From Sphingomonas sp. R647 (GTDB taxonomy: Bacteria > Pseudomonadota > Alphaproteobacteria > Sphingomonadales > Sphingomonadaceae), in NCBI RefSeq assembly GCF_020177055.1, contig NZ_JAIQXT010000005.1, positions 310,001-374,000 of the forward strand: a DNA stretch of 64,000 nt, written 5' to 3'. The notes beneath the pieces were generated by a model. It made no database searches. It saw nothing but the letters and a program-made list of their open reading frames with translations, and was not told where the DNA came from. Both the position numbers and the translations under genes were made by a program. Of this stretch, positions 51,747-60,602 are shown piece after piece. Positions within the stretch are counted from its first letter, which is position 1; each line of letters opens with the position of its first letter.

Positions 51747-53993
51747 TCAACTGCAGCGCGAATAGCCGCATTCAAGACAGCTGGCGCAACCCTCCGACTT
51801 GATCAGCGCCGCCGCACCGCAGTGCGGACAAGAGCGCGGCACCGCCTGCACGCCCGGGTCGGCCGCTGCCTGATGGTCGGCCGACGGCGCTGCGGGCGCA
51901 GCGCCCTCCCCCGGCTCAAGACCGGCGATATGCCGTTCGATCACCCCGCCGATCGCAGCCGGCAGCGACGGGACATAGCGGCCATGGATCCACCCGCCGC
52001 CGCGCGGATCAAACACCGCCTTCAATTCCTCGGCGACGAAGGACACGTCGGCGGCCCGGCGGAACACCGCCGAAATCATCCGCGTCAGCGCCAACGTCCA
52101 GGCATAATGCTCATTATTCTTCGAATTGACGAAAATCTCGAACGGTCGTCGCCCTTCGCCGCTCTCGACATCGTTGATCGTCACATAAACCGCGTGCGGC
52201 CCGTCGGGCCAGCGCAGTTTGTAGGTGGTGCCGTCGAGCGCTTCGGCGCGGGGCGCGAGCGCCTGGTCGGTCGCGACCACCGCGTCGACCTTGGGGGTGG
52301 GCGTGGTGCTGAGGATCGATCCGGTCACCGGGTTGGGGCGATAGGTGGTCAGCCCTTTGCAGCCGAGATGATAGCCCTCGATATAGATGTCGGCAAAGGC
52401 GTCGAAGTTGATATCCTCCGGGCAATTGACCGTTTTGGAGATTGAACTGTCGATCAACGCCTGGGCCGCGGCCTGCATCGTCAGATGGTCGGATGGCGTC
52501 AGCGTCTGGGCGCTGACGAACAGCGCTTCGGGCGGCGGCAGATCGCCCTTCTCGCGACGCCAGACCTGCATCGCGTAATCCTCGACCGCCTGCTCGCGCG
52601 TGCTCCCGTCGGGCTGACGGATCCGGCGGGTATAGGCATAGGCAAAGACCGGCTCGATCCCGGAGGAGACATTGCCCGCCAGCAGCGAGGTGGTGCCGGT
52701 CGGCGCGATCGAGGTCAGGCAACCATTGCGCAGGCCATAGGCTTCGATCAGCGCCCGGGTTTCGGCATCGAGCGATGCAATGTTCGGCCGCTCGAGCATC
52801 ACTTCGTCATAGGTCGGGAAGCTGCCCTTCTCCTCTGCCAGCATCGCCGAGGCGCGATAGGCTTCGCGCTTGATCACCCCCAGCCAGCGCCGGGTCAGCG
52901 CGACCGCCGCACTGCTGCCATAGGTAGCGCCGCAGAACAGCAACGCATCGGCAAGGCCGGTGATGCCCAGCCCGATCCGGCGCTTGGCGCGCGCTTCGGA
53001 TTCCTGTTCGAACAAGGGATAGCGCGACAGATCGATCACATTGTCGAGGAAGCGGACGGCGGTACGGGTGAGGTCCGCCAGCGCCTCCTCATCAAGTTCG
53101 GCACCGTCGGCAAAAGGCCGCTCGACCAGCCGGGCGAGGTTGATCGAGCCCAACAGGCAAGCCCCATAGGGGGGCAGCATCTGCTCGCCGCACGGATTGC
53201 TCGCCGCGATGCTCTCGCAATGCGCCAGATTGTTGGCGGCGTTCACGCGATCGACAAAGATCACGCCCGGCTCAGCGGTGTCATAGGTCGCGCGCATCAA
53301 CCGCTCCCACAGCGCCCGCGCCTTGACCGTGCGATAGCATTGCCCGCCAAAGACCAGCGGCCAGTCGCCATCCGCGGCCAGCACCTGCATGAAGGAATCG
53401 GGCACCAGCACCGACACGTTGAAATTGCGCAGGCGCGCCGGATCCCGCTTGGCGTCCATGAACGCCTCGATATCGGGATGGTCGATGCGCAGACAGCCCA
53501 TCATCGCGCCGCGCCGCTGCCCTGCCGACTCGACGGTGCGACACATCGCGTTCCAGCAATCCATGAAGCTGAGCGGGCCGGATGCCTCTGCACCGACGCC
53601 GCGTACCGCGCTGCCCGATGGGCGGATCGTCGAGAAATCCATGCCGACGCCACCACCCTGCTGCATCGTCATCGCGGCTTCGCGCAGATGCGCGAATATG
53701 CCTTCAAGACTGTCGGGGATCGTCCCCATGACGAAACAGTTGAACAAGGTGACCGAACGCTCGGTCCCGGCCCCCGCCAGTATCCGGCCAGCGGGGATGA
53801 AGCGGAAATCCCGCAACGCGTCCTCGAACCGCGCGCGCCAGACCGGGCGCAGCGCCTCCACCTCCACCTCGGCAACGGCGGCCGCGACGCGGGCGATGGT
53901 CGCGTCGATCGTGGAGTCACCCTCCCCCGGCGCGGGCGAAAACCGGTATTTTGCGGTCCAGATTTCTTCGGCCAGTGCGTTCTCAAAGTCCAT
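51747..53993 (-). CDS. nrdJ: adenosylcobalamin-dependent (class II) ribonucleotide reductase
   Basis: Encodes 748 residues from ATG 53993. It reduces ribonucleotides using B12, with or without oxygen. Motifs: FNCFVMGTIPDSLEG, GGGVGMDFSTIRPSG, the finger-loop region SNPCGEQMLPPYGAC, NGCLTSIAPTGTTSLLAGN, and a C-terminal cysteine tail (SCPHCGAAALI, CASCLECGYSRCS) for redelivery of reducing power. It is convergent with hemN. A FixK-type box centred 64 bp upstream suggests low-oxygen induction, matching its anaerobic role. Confidence 0.94.
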   Translation of the reverse strand: MDFENALAEEIWTAKYRFSPAPGEGDSTIDATIARVAAAVAEVEVEALRPVWRARFEDALRDFRFIPAGRILAGAGTERSVTLFNCFVMGTIPDSLEGIFAHLREAAMTMQQGGGVGMDFSTIRPSGSAVRGVGAEASGPLSFMDCWNAMCRTVESAGQRRGAMMGCLRIDHPDIEAFMDAKRDPARLRNFNVSVLVPDSFMQVLAADGDWPLVFGGQCYRTVKARALWERLMRATYDTAEPGVIFVDRVNAANNLAHCESIAASNPCGEQMLPPYGACLLGSINLARLVERPFADGAELDEEALADLTRTAVRFLDNVIDLSRYPLFEQESEARAKRRIGLGITGLADALLFCGATYGSSAAVALTRRWLGVIKREAYRASAMLAEEKGSFPTYDEVMLERPNIASLDAETRALIEAYGLRNGCLTSIAPTGTTSLLAGNVSSGIEPVFAYAYTRRIRQPDGSTREQAVEDYAMQVWRREKGDLPPPEALFVSAQTLTPSDHLTMQAAAQALIDSSISKTVNCPEDINFDAFADIYIEGYHLGCKGLTTYRPNPVTGSILSTTPTPKVDAVVATDQALAPRAEALDGTTYKLRWPDGPHAVYVTINDVESGEGRRPFEIFVNSKNNEHYAWTLALTRMISAVFRRAADVSFVAEELKAVFDPRGGGWIHGRYVPSLPAAIGGVIERHIAGLEPGEGAAPAAPSADHQAAADPGVQAVPRSCPHCGAAALIKSEGCASCLECGYSRCS

Positions 53994-54049
53994 GCGCGTC
54001 CTCACTGCAATGCTGAGATGACAGTCTGGCGCGCGGGCGGTGGGCCGAC

Positions 54050-54063
54050 TTGACCTGACTCAA
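54050..54063 (-). promoter_or_regulatory. FixK-type box upstream of nrdJ
   Basis: TTGACCTGACTCAA fits TTG[A/C]-N6-[T/G]CAA with one change from a perfect palindrome. It is centred ~64 bp before the nrdJ ATG, the same spacing as the narK and fixK sites. Confidence 0.7.
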
Positions 54064-54111
54064 ATGCGGAACTGACCGGCCTTTTTTGTGAGGCGGCGAC
54101 TAAGATCGCTT

Positions 54112-54147
54112 AAAAAAAATCGGCGGCAGGGGATCACCGCTGCCGCC
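54112..54147 (-). terminator. rho-independent terminator of the fnr transcript
   Basis: Read leftward: GGCGGCAG stem, 10 nt loop, CTGCCGCC, then GA and eight Ts. It lies 75 bp after the FNR gene stop and also separates that gene from nrdJ. Confidence 0.9.
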
Positions 54148-54222
54148 AAGTCGTGGAGGGTTTGGGTACAACCCAATTGCCGGGGTACGTGCTTACGCGC
54201 TCGGCCGCTTGCGCCAGCTCAA

Positions 54223-54990
54223 TTATGCCCGCGCCGGCGCGAATTTGACGTCGCTCATTTCCCAGCGACAGGCACTGTCGCGCAGCGCCACCGGGTCCAA
54301 AATATAGAGTTCATGCACCCCCAGCATGCGGATCAGCCCGGCCGCCTTCAATGCGCCCAGCTCGCGACTGACCGTTTCGATCCGCAACCCAAGATAATCG
54401 GCCATGTCCATACGCGACATCGGCAGCGCGACGCGTCGCGGTTCACTCGGAAATTGTTCTGAATGGTTCGCCATGTCGAGCAGGAAACTTGCGAGACGTT
54501 CGCTCGCCGTCTTTCGGCCCAACAGGACCACTTGCTCGCGCACCACCGTCAACTCGCGCGCGGCGGCGGCATAGAGCCCCTTTTGCATCTGCGGATGCGC
54601 GCTGACGAACGCGTCGAACCGCGTGCGACTGAACTGACACAGTTCGGCGCTGCCGATTGCCTCGGCGGTAAAGGGATGCTCCTCCTCCAGGGTGAGACCG
54701 ATGAAGTCCCCCGGAAAGGCAAAGCCGGTCACCTGTCGCCGACCGTCGGGCAAGTGCCGCGACAGGCGCAGCGCGCCATTGGTCAGGGTGTAGACATGCG
54801 TCACCGCATCGCCCTCCCAGCACAGCGCCTGGCCCGGCGACAATTTGCGGGTGACCCCGTTGCGGCGATATTCAGCCAGCTCGACCTGAGTCAGCGTGTT
54901 GCACAGGGCGGTGTCGCGGACCGTGCAACCATGACAGGGATGCCCCAGCGCGATATGCGGGTCAGCGGTAGCCAGATTGCTGAAATACAT
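54223..54990 (-). CDS. fnrL: oxygen-sensing Fe-S regulator FNR/FnrL
   Basis: Encodes 255 residues. The N-terminal cysteines C19-x2-C22-x7-C30 plus C118 (SAELCQF) match the [4Fe-4S] ligands of alphaproteobacterial FnrL/FixK1-type regulators. The helix-turn-helix reads MSRMDMADYLGLRIETVSREL, with the E-x2-S-R contact set for TTGAT. It should activate the boxes in this window when oxygen is low. It follows a lone receiver gene by 36 bp. Confidence 0.92.
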   Translation of the reverse strand: MYFSNLATADPHIALGHPCHGCTVRDTALCNTLTQVELAEYRRNGVTRKLSPGQALCWEGDAVTHVYTLTNGALRLSRHLPDGRRQVTGFAFPGDFIGLTLEEEHPFTAEAIGSAELCQFSRTRFDAFVSAHPQMQKGLYAAAARELTVVREQVVLLGRKTASERLASFLLDMANHSEQFPSEPRRVALPMSRMDMADYLGLRIETVSRELGALKAAGLIRMLGVHELYILDPVALRDSACRWEMSDVKFAPARA

Positions 54991-55026
54991 GCGATTTCCC
55001 CTCTTCGATGCGTTCGCCGATAGCGT

Positions 55027-55410
55027 TCAGGCGTGGAGCGGGCGTGCCACTTGCTTGATCAATTCCCGCGCGACCGTGGCGAGTTCGTCGCAGAGCAATG
55101 GCTTTTCGACCAACCGGGCACCCACCGCCCCTACCCGCTCAAGCAGGCGCGGGGTCGGGTTGCTGGTGATGATGATCGCCGGCGCCTGTTCCCCCGACGC
55201 GTGCAGCCAGGCGAGCAGCGAGAGCCCGTCCATCCCCGGGAGCCGCTGGTCGATCACGACACATGCGTATCGTCGCGACATTTCCCGCCCGACAACCTCC
55301 TCCGCGCTTTCGAACGCAGCGACGTCGAACCCTTCGATTTCGAGCGCGAAGCTGATCGATGATCGCACTGCGGGGTCGTCATCGACAAGAAGGATGCTGG
55401 GACGGGACAT
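55027..55410 (-). CDS. single-domain response regulator (FixJ-like receiver)
   Basis: Encodes 127 residues with only a receiver domain: acidic pocket DDD at 10-12, phosphoacceptor D54 (VVIDQRLPGMDG), ITSN and the lysine in VEKP. There is no output domain. It may compete with FixJ for phosphate from FixL or pass it on, like FixJ-associated single receivers in rhizobia. It lies between the alternative oxidase and fnrL. AAAGGA precedes the ATG. Confidence 0.87.
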   Translation of the reverse strand: MSRPSILLVDDDPAVRSSISFALEIEGFDVAAFESAEEVVGREMSRRYACVVIDQRLPGMDGLSLLAWLHASGEQAPAIIITSNPTPRLLERVGAVGARLVEKPLLCDELATVARELIKQVARPLHA

Positions 55411-55440
55411 AGCAACAGTCCTTTGGGCGACGGTCCTTTG

Positions 55441-55461
55441 GGGGCGGCGTTGTGCCGCCCC
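55441..55461 (-). terminator. hairpin between alternative oxidase and receiver genes
   Basis: GGGGCGGC / GCCGCCCC with a 5 nt loop, 9 bp after the oxidase stop. There is no T run. Two copies of GTCCTTTGGG follow it. It may partly end the oxidase transcript or process the mRNA. Confidence 0.5.
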
Positions 55462-55469
55462 GCATGAGG

Positions 55470-56159
55470 TCAGGCGGCCTGTTTCCAGACGGGCTCAAGC
55501 GCCTGATGCGGCGGACAAGGCGCCACCGCACAAGGCGGCAGTCCGGCCAGTTCGTTGGCATAGCCATGGTTGACGTCGCGATGATGCGCCTCGTCCGCCC
55601 GCACGACGAGCACCACGTCGCGCAGCGTCGCGTCTTCGGCCAGCCCCCAATAGCGCTTCGCGATTTCCGGCGCGGGAACATTCTGCGAGCGCCCCTCGTC
55701 GATCTCGGCCAGATAATGAGTGTAGCTGATGACCGCCTCTTCCTCGAAATAACCGACGACGCGGTGCGCGGTCTTTGCGCTGATCAGGTAGAGCGCGAAA
55801 AAGGCGAGGTAGAACACCCATTGCGCGCCGAGGATCACCGCGCGCTCATACCAGGTCGGCTTGCACACCGCGACGAAGGTCATGAGGTGCATCCGCTCAT
55901 TCTCCGCCTCGTCCATCAGCGTCTTGATCCAGCCGCGATCGTCACACATGCGGCGCAGGCTTTTGAGGTGATTAAGCGTCGCGCCGACCATTCCCGGCAC
56001 CGCGGCAACCGTCTCCAGCACGACCGCACGATGCCCGTAGCGCTCCGCGAAAAACGTGTCGGCGATCCAGCGCAGGCTCTTGGTAAAGCCGAGGGCAACC
56101 CGGTCGGACAGCCCGCGCGGGGCGTGGTGAACGGTGAGGTCGATATACGGGGCAATCAT
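55470..56159 (-). CDS. aox: bacterial alternative oxidase (cyanide-insensitive ubiquinol oxidase)
   Basis: Encodes 229 residues. All di-iron motifs of the alternative oxidase family are present: [10 protein letters not shown] (E49), NERMHLM (E88, H91), [12 protein letters not shown] (residues 138-149) and [12 protein letters not shown] (E190, H193). Two hydrophobic helices anchor it on the membrane. It oxidises ubiquinol and reduces oxygen to water without pumping protons. It is reported in few bacteria, including Novosphingobium. Here it heads a leftward set with a receiver and fnrL and is divergent from fixLJ, so control by oxygen or nitric-oxide stress is likely. Confidence 0.93.
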   Translation of the reverse strand: MIAPYIDLTVHHAPRGLSDRVALGFTKSLRWIADTFFAERYGHRAVVLETVAAVPGMVGATLNHLKSLRRMCDDRGWIKTLMDEAENERMHLMTFVAVCKPTWYERAVILGAQWVFYLAFFALYLISAKTAHRVVGYFEEEAVISYTHYLAEIDEGRSQNVPAPEIAKRYWGLAEDATLRDVVLVVRADEAHHRDVNHGYANELAGLPPCAVAPCPPHQALEPVWKQAA

Positions 56160-56186
56160 TTTGAATTATCCTTTCCGCCTGGATAT

Positions 56187-56200
56187 TTGATCCACAGCAA
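56187..56200. promoter_or_regulatory. FixK-type box between aox and fixL
   Basis: TTGATCCACAGCAA fits TTG[A/C]-N6-[T/G]CAA, one base off the full palindrome. It is ~34 bp from the aox ATG and ~128 bp from the preferred fixL start, so it is better placed for fixL activation or aox repression. Confidence 0.45.
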
Positions 56201-56321
56201 GTGCATGGCGGATTCTAGGCTGCGACTGCGGGAGCGGGAATTGGGTTTTCATCCTAAGGGACGCACCGGAGGTGACAGCGGCGCCGGAGCCGCGTTCCCG
56301 CCGACGCTGAAGGACGGCGCG

Positions 56322-57800
56322 GTGCCGCGCCCGCTGCTCGACCGGCTCGACCCGGTCTCGTCGCTGGTGGCTGCCCTTGTGGTGATCGCAGTCGCCTTTG
56401 CGCTCCGCCTCGCGCTCGATCCGCTGTTGCAGGAGCGGGCAACCTATATCTTCTTCGTCCCCGGAGTGGTGATCGCCGCACTGGGCGGCCTGCGCCCCGC
56501 GCTGCTCACGACCGCGCTGGGCGCGGGAGCGGGCGTGCTGGCCGACAGCATGACCGGTCAGGTTCTCACCGGGGACTGGATCGCCGCCAGCGTGTTCCTG
56601 GCGATCGGCACCGCGATCGCGGCGGGCGGCGCGTGGCTGCATCGTGCGCGCGAACGCGCGGCGGAAATCACCCGCCAGCTGTCGGCGCGGGAAGCGCATC
56701 TCACCTCGATCCTCAAGACCGTGCCGGACGCAATGATCGTGATCGACGAAGCCGGGCTGATCCGCGATTTCAGCGACACCGCCGAGCGCCAATTCGGCTG
56801 GCGCGCCGACGAAGTGACGGGGCGCAACGTCTCCATGCTGATGCCCTCCCCCTATCGTGAGGCGCATGACGGATATCTCCAGCGCTATTACCGCACCGGA
56901 GAGCGGCGGATCATCGGCGTCGGCCGCGTTGTGGTGGGCGAGCGCAAGGACGGATCGACCTTTCCGATGGAGCTGGCGGTTGGCGAAATGGCGCTGGCGG
57001 AAGGGCGATTCTTCACCGGCTTTGTCCGCGACCTCACCGAACGGCAAAAGACCGAGACACGGCTTCAGGAATTGCAGAGCGAGCTGGTCCATGTCTCCCG
57101 CCTCACCGCGCTGGGCGAAATGGCGTCGGCGCTGGCGCATGAACTCAACCAGCCGCTCAGCGCGATCGGCAATTATCTGATGGGCAGCAAGACGTTGCTG
57201 GGCCGCGACCCGGTTCCGCACGAACGGGTCGCCGACGCGGTCGATCGCGCCGCCAAGGAAGCGCTGCGCGCTGGCGAGATCATCCGCCGCCTGCGCGATT
57301 TCGTGTCGCGCGGCGAAACCGAGCGGCGGCTGGAAAGCCTGCCCAAGCTGCTGGAAGAGGCGAGCGCGCTGGCGCTGGTCGGCGCCAAGGAGCATGACGT
57401 GCGGGTGCGGATCGACATCGACCCCGTGATCGACTTGGTGCTGGTCGACAAGGTGCAGATCCAGCAGGTGATCCTCAACCTCGTCCGCAACGCCGTCGAC
57501 GCGATGACCGAGAGCGAGCGACGCGCACTGTCGATCCGTGTCCGCCCGGCGGGCGACGGTATGGCCGAGGTCATCGTCGCGGATACCGGCCCCGGCATCC
57601 ATCCGGACATTGCCGGGCAATTGTTCCAGCCCTTTGTCACGACCAAGCGGACCGGGATGGGGGTCGGCCTGTCAATCTGCCGCACGATCGTGGAGGCACA
57701 TGGCGGGAACATTTCGGTCGGTGACACACCGGACGGTGGCGCCACCTTCCGCTTCACCATTCCCAGCGTCAGTAAGGAGGAACTTGAGAATGCCAGCTGA
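56322..57800 (+). CDS. fixL: heme-PAS oxygen sensor histidine kinase FixL
   Basis: Encodes 492 residues from GTG 56322, preferred because AAGGA lies 7 bp upstream; an in-frame ATG at 56205 would add 39 residues. It has membrane helices at about 15-35, 42-75 and 85-105, then a PAS domain with the proximal heme histidine H182 (REAHDGYL) and distal arginine R202 (GVGRVV), matching B. japonicum FixL H200 and R220. The kinase histidine is H273 (AHELNQPLS), with N, G1 ([12 protein letters not shown]) and G2 (GMGVGLSI) boxes. It phosphorylates FixJ when oxygen is low. Its stop overlaps fixJ by 11 bp. Confidence 0.93.
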   Translation: MPRPLLDRLDPVSSLVAALVVIAVAFALRLALDPLLQERATYIFFVPGVVIAALGGLRPALLTTALGAGAGVLADSMTGQVLTGDWIAASVFLAIGTAIAAGGAWLHRARERAAEITRQLSAREAHLTSILKTVPDAMIVIDEAGLIRDFSDTAERQFGWRADEVTGRNVSMLMPSPYREAHDGYLQRYYRTGERRIIGVGRVVVGERKDGSTFPMELAVGEMALAEGRFFTGFVRDLTERQKTETRLQELQSELVHVSRLTALGEMASALAHELNQPLSAIGNYLMGSKTLLGRDPVPHERVADAVDRAAKEALRAGEIIRRLRDFVSRGETERRLESLPKLLEEASALALVGAKEHDVRVRIDIDPVIDLVLVDKVQIQQVILNLVRNAVDAMTESERRALSIRVRPAGDGMAEVIVADTGPGIHPDIAGQLFQPFVTTKRTGMGVGLSICRTIVEAHGGNISVGDTPDGGATFRFTIPSVSKEELENAS

Positions 57801-58401
57801 GCCGGTGGTTCATATCGTCGATGATGACGAAGGCGTGCGCAGCTCGCTCTCCTTCCTGCTCGAATGTTCGGACCTGACGACCCGCACCTATGAATCGGCG
57901 GTCGAGTTCCTGAAGGCGGTCCCGACGATGGCCCGCGGCTGTATCATCACCGATGTGCGGATGCCGCAGGTCAGCGGGATGGAACTCGTCGCCCGGCTCA
58001 AGGATCTTGGCGTCGGCGACCCGGTGATCGTCATCACCGGCCATGCCGATGTTCCGATGGCGATTGCTGCGCTGCGCCAGGGAGTGGCCGACTTTATCGA
58101 AAAGCCGTTCAGCGACGAGGCGATCCTGCTCGCGGTGCGTTCGGCGCTGGCCAAGCAGCAGAGCCGCGGCGAGGTCGAGATCGAACGCGACGCAATCCAG
58201 CAGCGGCTGGCGACCCTGTCCGGACGCGAACGCGAGGTGATGGACGGTCTGATCCTTGGCAAGGCGAACAAGGTTATTGCCTTTGACCTCGATATCAGCG
58301 CCCGGACGGTCGAGGTCTATCGCGCCAATGTGATGACCAAGATGCGCGCCCGGACCCTATCCGAACTGGTCCGCATGGCGATGATCGCACAGCTGGGCTG
58401 A
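57790..58401 (+). CDS. fixJ: response regulator FixJ
   Basis: Encodes 203 residues. The receiver covers about 1-125 with D55 ([12 protein letters not shown]), VITGHAD and EKPFSD. A LuxR-type helix-turn-helix follows ([39 protein letters not shown]). In rhizobia, phosphorylated FixJ activates fixK. The overlap with fixL shows co-translation. Confidence 0.94.
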   Translation: MPAEPVVHIVDDDEGVRSSLSFLLECSDLTTRTYESAVEFLKAVPTMARGCIITDVRMPQVSGMELVARLKDLGVGDPVIVITGHADVPMAIAALRQGVADFIEKPFSDEAILLAVRSALAKQQSRGEVEIERDAIQQRLATLSGREREVMDGLILGKANKVIAFDLDISARTVEVYRANVMTKMRARTLSELVRMAMIAQLG

Positions 58402-58418
58402 GCCGAGCGCGGGCGCGC

Positions 58419-59043
58419 CTAATGCGTGCTCCATTTGCGCGCGACCCAGTCGCAGAAACGCGCGCGCGGATCGTGCAGCGTCGCGGACGGATCTTCGGCG
58501 GCGGCAACGCGCACCACCTCCGGCACCCAGCGCCGCACGGTCTGTTCGATCCCGCGCTTCAACGTGATCGGTCCGGAGGGGCAGCCACCACATGCGCCCG
58601 TCATCCGGATCCACGCCGTGCCGGAGTCGGCGTCGAAGCGGATGAGCATCGCGTCACCGCCATCGGTGCCTAGGCCGGGCCGCACCCAGCGGTCGAGCAC
58701 GTCTTCAATGCGCTGTTCGATCTCGCTGCGCTCCGGACGGACCGCCGCGATCGCGACGACAGTCGGTTCGAGATCGATCGCCGGCATTTCGAGCAGCGCG
58801 AACGCAATTTGCAGGCGCAACGCTTCCCAGTCGCGCGCCGGATCGCGCCCGCACCACGGTGACAAAGTCCAGACCGATCATCACCCGTACGATACCTTCG
58901 ATCGCCAGCAATGCGGCGGCGAGCGGATCGGCGGCGCGCTCGCCCAGCATGAACTGGCGCGGGGGGCCGGACGGCAAAGGGCGATCCGACACGATCCGCA
59001 GCGCGTCGGGGTTGGGGGTCGTCTCAAAGACGATCGCACTCAT
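58419..59043 (-). pseudogene. Nfu/NifU-type Fe-S carrier with a frameshift
   Basis: The N-terminal Nfu domain begins at ATG 59043 (MSAIVFETTPNPDALRIVSD) and the C-terminal NifU domain carries the cluster-binding CGGCPSG (residues near VRPGLGTDGGDAML). They lie in different frames. The switch is near 58,850-58,860: removing one G from GTGCGGGCGCGATCCG joins ...FVTVVR to RDPARDWEALRLQ. A one-base insertion, real or from sequencing, is the simplest reading. An intact protein would deliver Fe-S clusters, useful for FNR, NarGH and HemN. Confidence 0.82.
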
Positions 59044-59261
59044 GACATTGCCGGGTGACCGGAGCTGCCGACCGGCCCACGGGCACGCCCTGTCCGAACG
59101 GCAAGCCATCGCCACAGCAGACGCCACGGCATGGCGATGCGGGCGGGCGGGCATCGGGGCGAAACGAGCCTGTCGCAGAACGCGTCGGGTCCGCCGGGCA
59201 TCCCCGTTGGCCATAACAGGGCAATGTCACGCTCGGTGATCGTGGCGTTCGTCTGCAACAT
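59040..59261 (-). CDS. hypothetical protein upstream of nfu
   Basis: Encodes 73 residues from ATG 59261, with AAGG upstream. It overlaps the nfu start as ATGA, which suggests coupling. The sequence (ITERDIALLWPTGMPGG start region, many Arg and Trp) is not recognised. GTG 59333 would extend it. It may be spurious. Confidence 0.35.
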   Translation of the reverse strand: MLQTNATITERDIALLWPTGMPGGPDAFCDRLVSPRCPPARIAMPWRLLWRWLAVRTGRARGPVGSSGHPAMS

Positions 59262-59381
59262 GGCCTGAACCTTCAATGTGAGAAGCGACGCAGGTAGGAT
59301 GCCAACTCGCACCCTTGCCGCCAATTCGGTCACGTCCCTAAGGGCGCTACCGGAGGTGGGCCGGCGCGTCGCCGCAGGCGC

Positions 59382-60581
59382 TCAGGGGCGGCCATCCGGC
59401 CGCGCGTCGAGCAGATACGGGCCATAGGTCCACAGGAACAGGATGAACGCCCCGCTCCACAACAGGCCGCTGACCATCACGGTCTGGAGATAATCGAACG
59501 GAAGCGCAGCGGCAGCGACGCGCAACGCCGCGCCGACCGTTACCAGCGTGTAGATAGCCCGCGTCCAGCCATCCGCATGCAGCGTCCGGCCGGTATGGCC
59601 GAGCGTAGCGCGGGTCATCACCGCCAGCGTCATCGACGCCATCGCCCCGGTCCCCAGCGCATGCAGCCCGGTCGATGCGGGCATTCCCGGCAGATAGCCA
59701 GCGAGGCCGAGCAGAACCAGGCCGATCGGTAGCCAAGCGTAGGAAATATGAAGCATCAGCACCAAGGGGTCATGCCGCGTGCGCAGGCCAGACCAGCGCG
59801 CGAGCCGGATCGCCTGCAGCGCCCCGGCGGCGATCAGCAGCGTCGCTGTCCACGCGCCCTCCGGCGTAAGCGTCCACGCGACCAGCGCCAGCGCCAGTAC
59901 GGCCAGGGTGGCAATATCGAACCGGCCCGGCTGGGTCGGCAACCGCTGCGTCACCCCCTGTTTCGCGAGCCAGTTGCGGGTGAAGGAGGGGACGATCCGT
60001 CCCCCGATCAGGGCGATGAGCATCAGGACCGTGCCAAACCCGAGCCGCCACCCGAGTCCCGCTGGCACATCGACGCCCAGTGCCGCGCCATGGTCGAGTG
60101 CGCTCGCGCAGGTGAGCACCGCGATCACGATGACGACTGGCAGGTTGCGGTTCTTCGCCGCGATCACTTCGCGCGCGGCGACGAAAGCGAGCGTGGCGAG
60201 GAAGCCGATATCTAGTACCGCCGCGAGCAACGTGCCCAGCACGCCGGAGAACAGCACCGCGACGCGTGCCGCGAGCCAAAGCCCTGCAAACAGCGCGAGT
60301 CGCCCGCCCGCCATCGGCAGTCGGCCGGTCCAGTTGGGGATCGCCGTCAGCAAGAAGCCGGCAATGACCGCGCCGAGATAGCCGAACAGCATCTCGTGCC
60401 GGTGCCAGGCGAGCGCGTCGAATGCGGTGGGCAATGTCACCACCCCCGCCAGCGCGGCGAGCCATAACGCGACAACGACGAGCGACCAGATGGCTCCCCC
60501 CAAGAAGAACGGCCTGAAACCGCCCCGCCATAGCGGTGGCAAAGCCATCAGGCGGCGGTGGCGATGGTCTTCGGCCTTCAT
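59382..60581 (-). CDS. nnrS: NnrS family membrane protein
   Basis: Encodes 399 residues from ATG 60581; an in-frame start 21 bp upstream is possible. About twelve membrane helices are predicted. Family motifs: PPLWRGGFRPFFLGGAI, LAWHRHEMLFGYLGAVIAGF, TAIPNWTGR, GGRIVPSFTRNWL, HALGTGAMASMTLAVMTRATLGHTGR (read in parts). NnrS binds heme and copper and lowers nitric-oxide stress in denitrifiers. Here it would protect cells that make nitrite and NO from nitrate. Confidence 0.92.
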   Translation of the reverse strand: MKAEDHRHRRLMALPPLWRGGFRPFFLGGAIWSLVVVALWLAALAGVVTLPTAFDALAWHRHEMLFGYLGAVIAGFLLTAIPNWTGRLPMAGGRLALFAGLWLAARVAVLFSGVLGTLLAAVLDIGFLATLAFVAAREVIAAKNRNLPVVIVIAVLTCASALDHGAALGVDVPAGLGWRLGFGTVLMLIALIGGRIVPSFTRNWLAKQGVTQRLPTQPGRFDIATLAVLALALVAWTLTPEGAWTATLLIAAGALQAIRLARWSGLRTRHDPLVLMLHISYAWLPIGLVLLGLAGYLPGMPASTGLHALGTGAMASMTLAVMTRATLGHTGRTLHADGWTRAIYTLVTVGAALRVAAAALPFDYLQTVMVSGLLWSGAFILFLWTYGPYLLDARPDGRP

Positions 60582-60602
60582 CGATCGGGTTCCCACTGGC
60601 AC

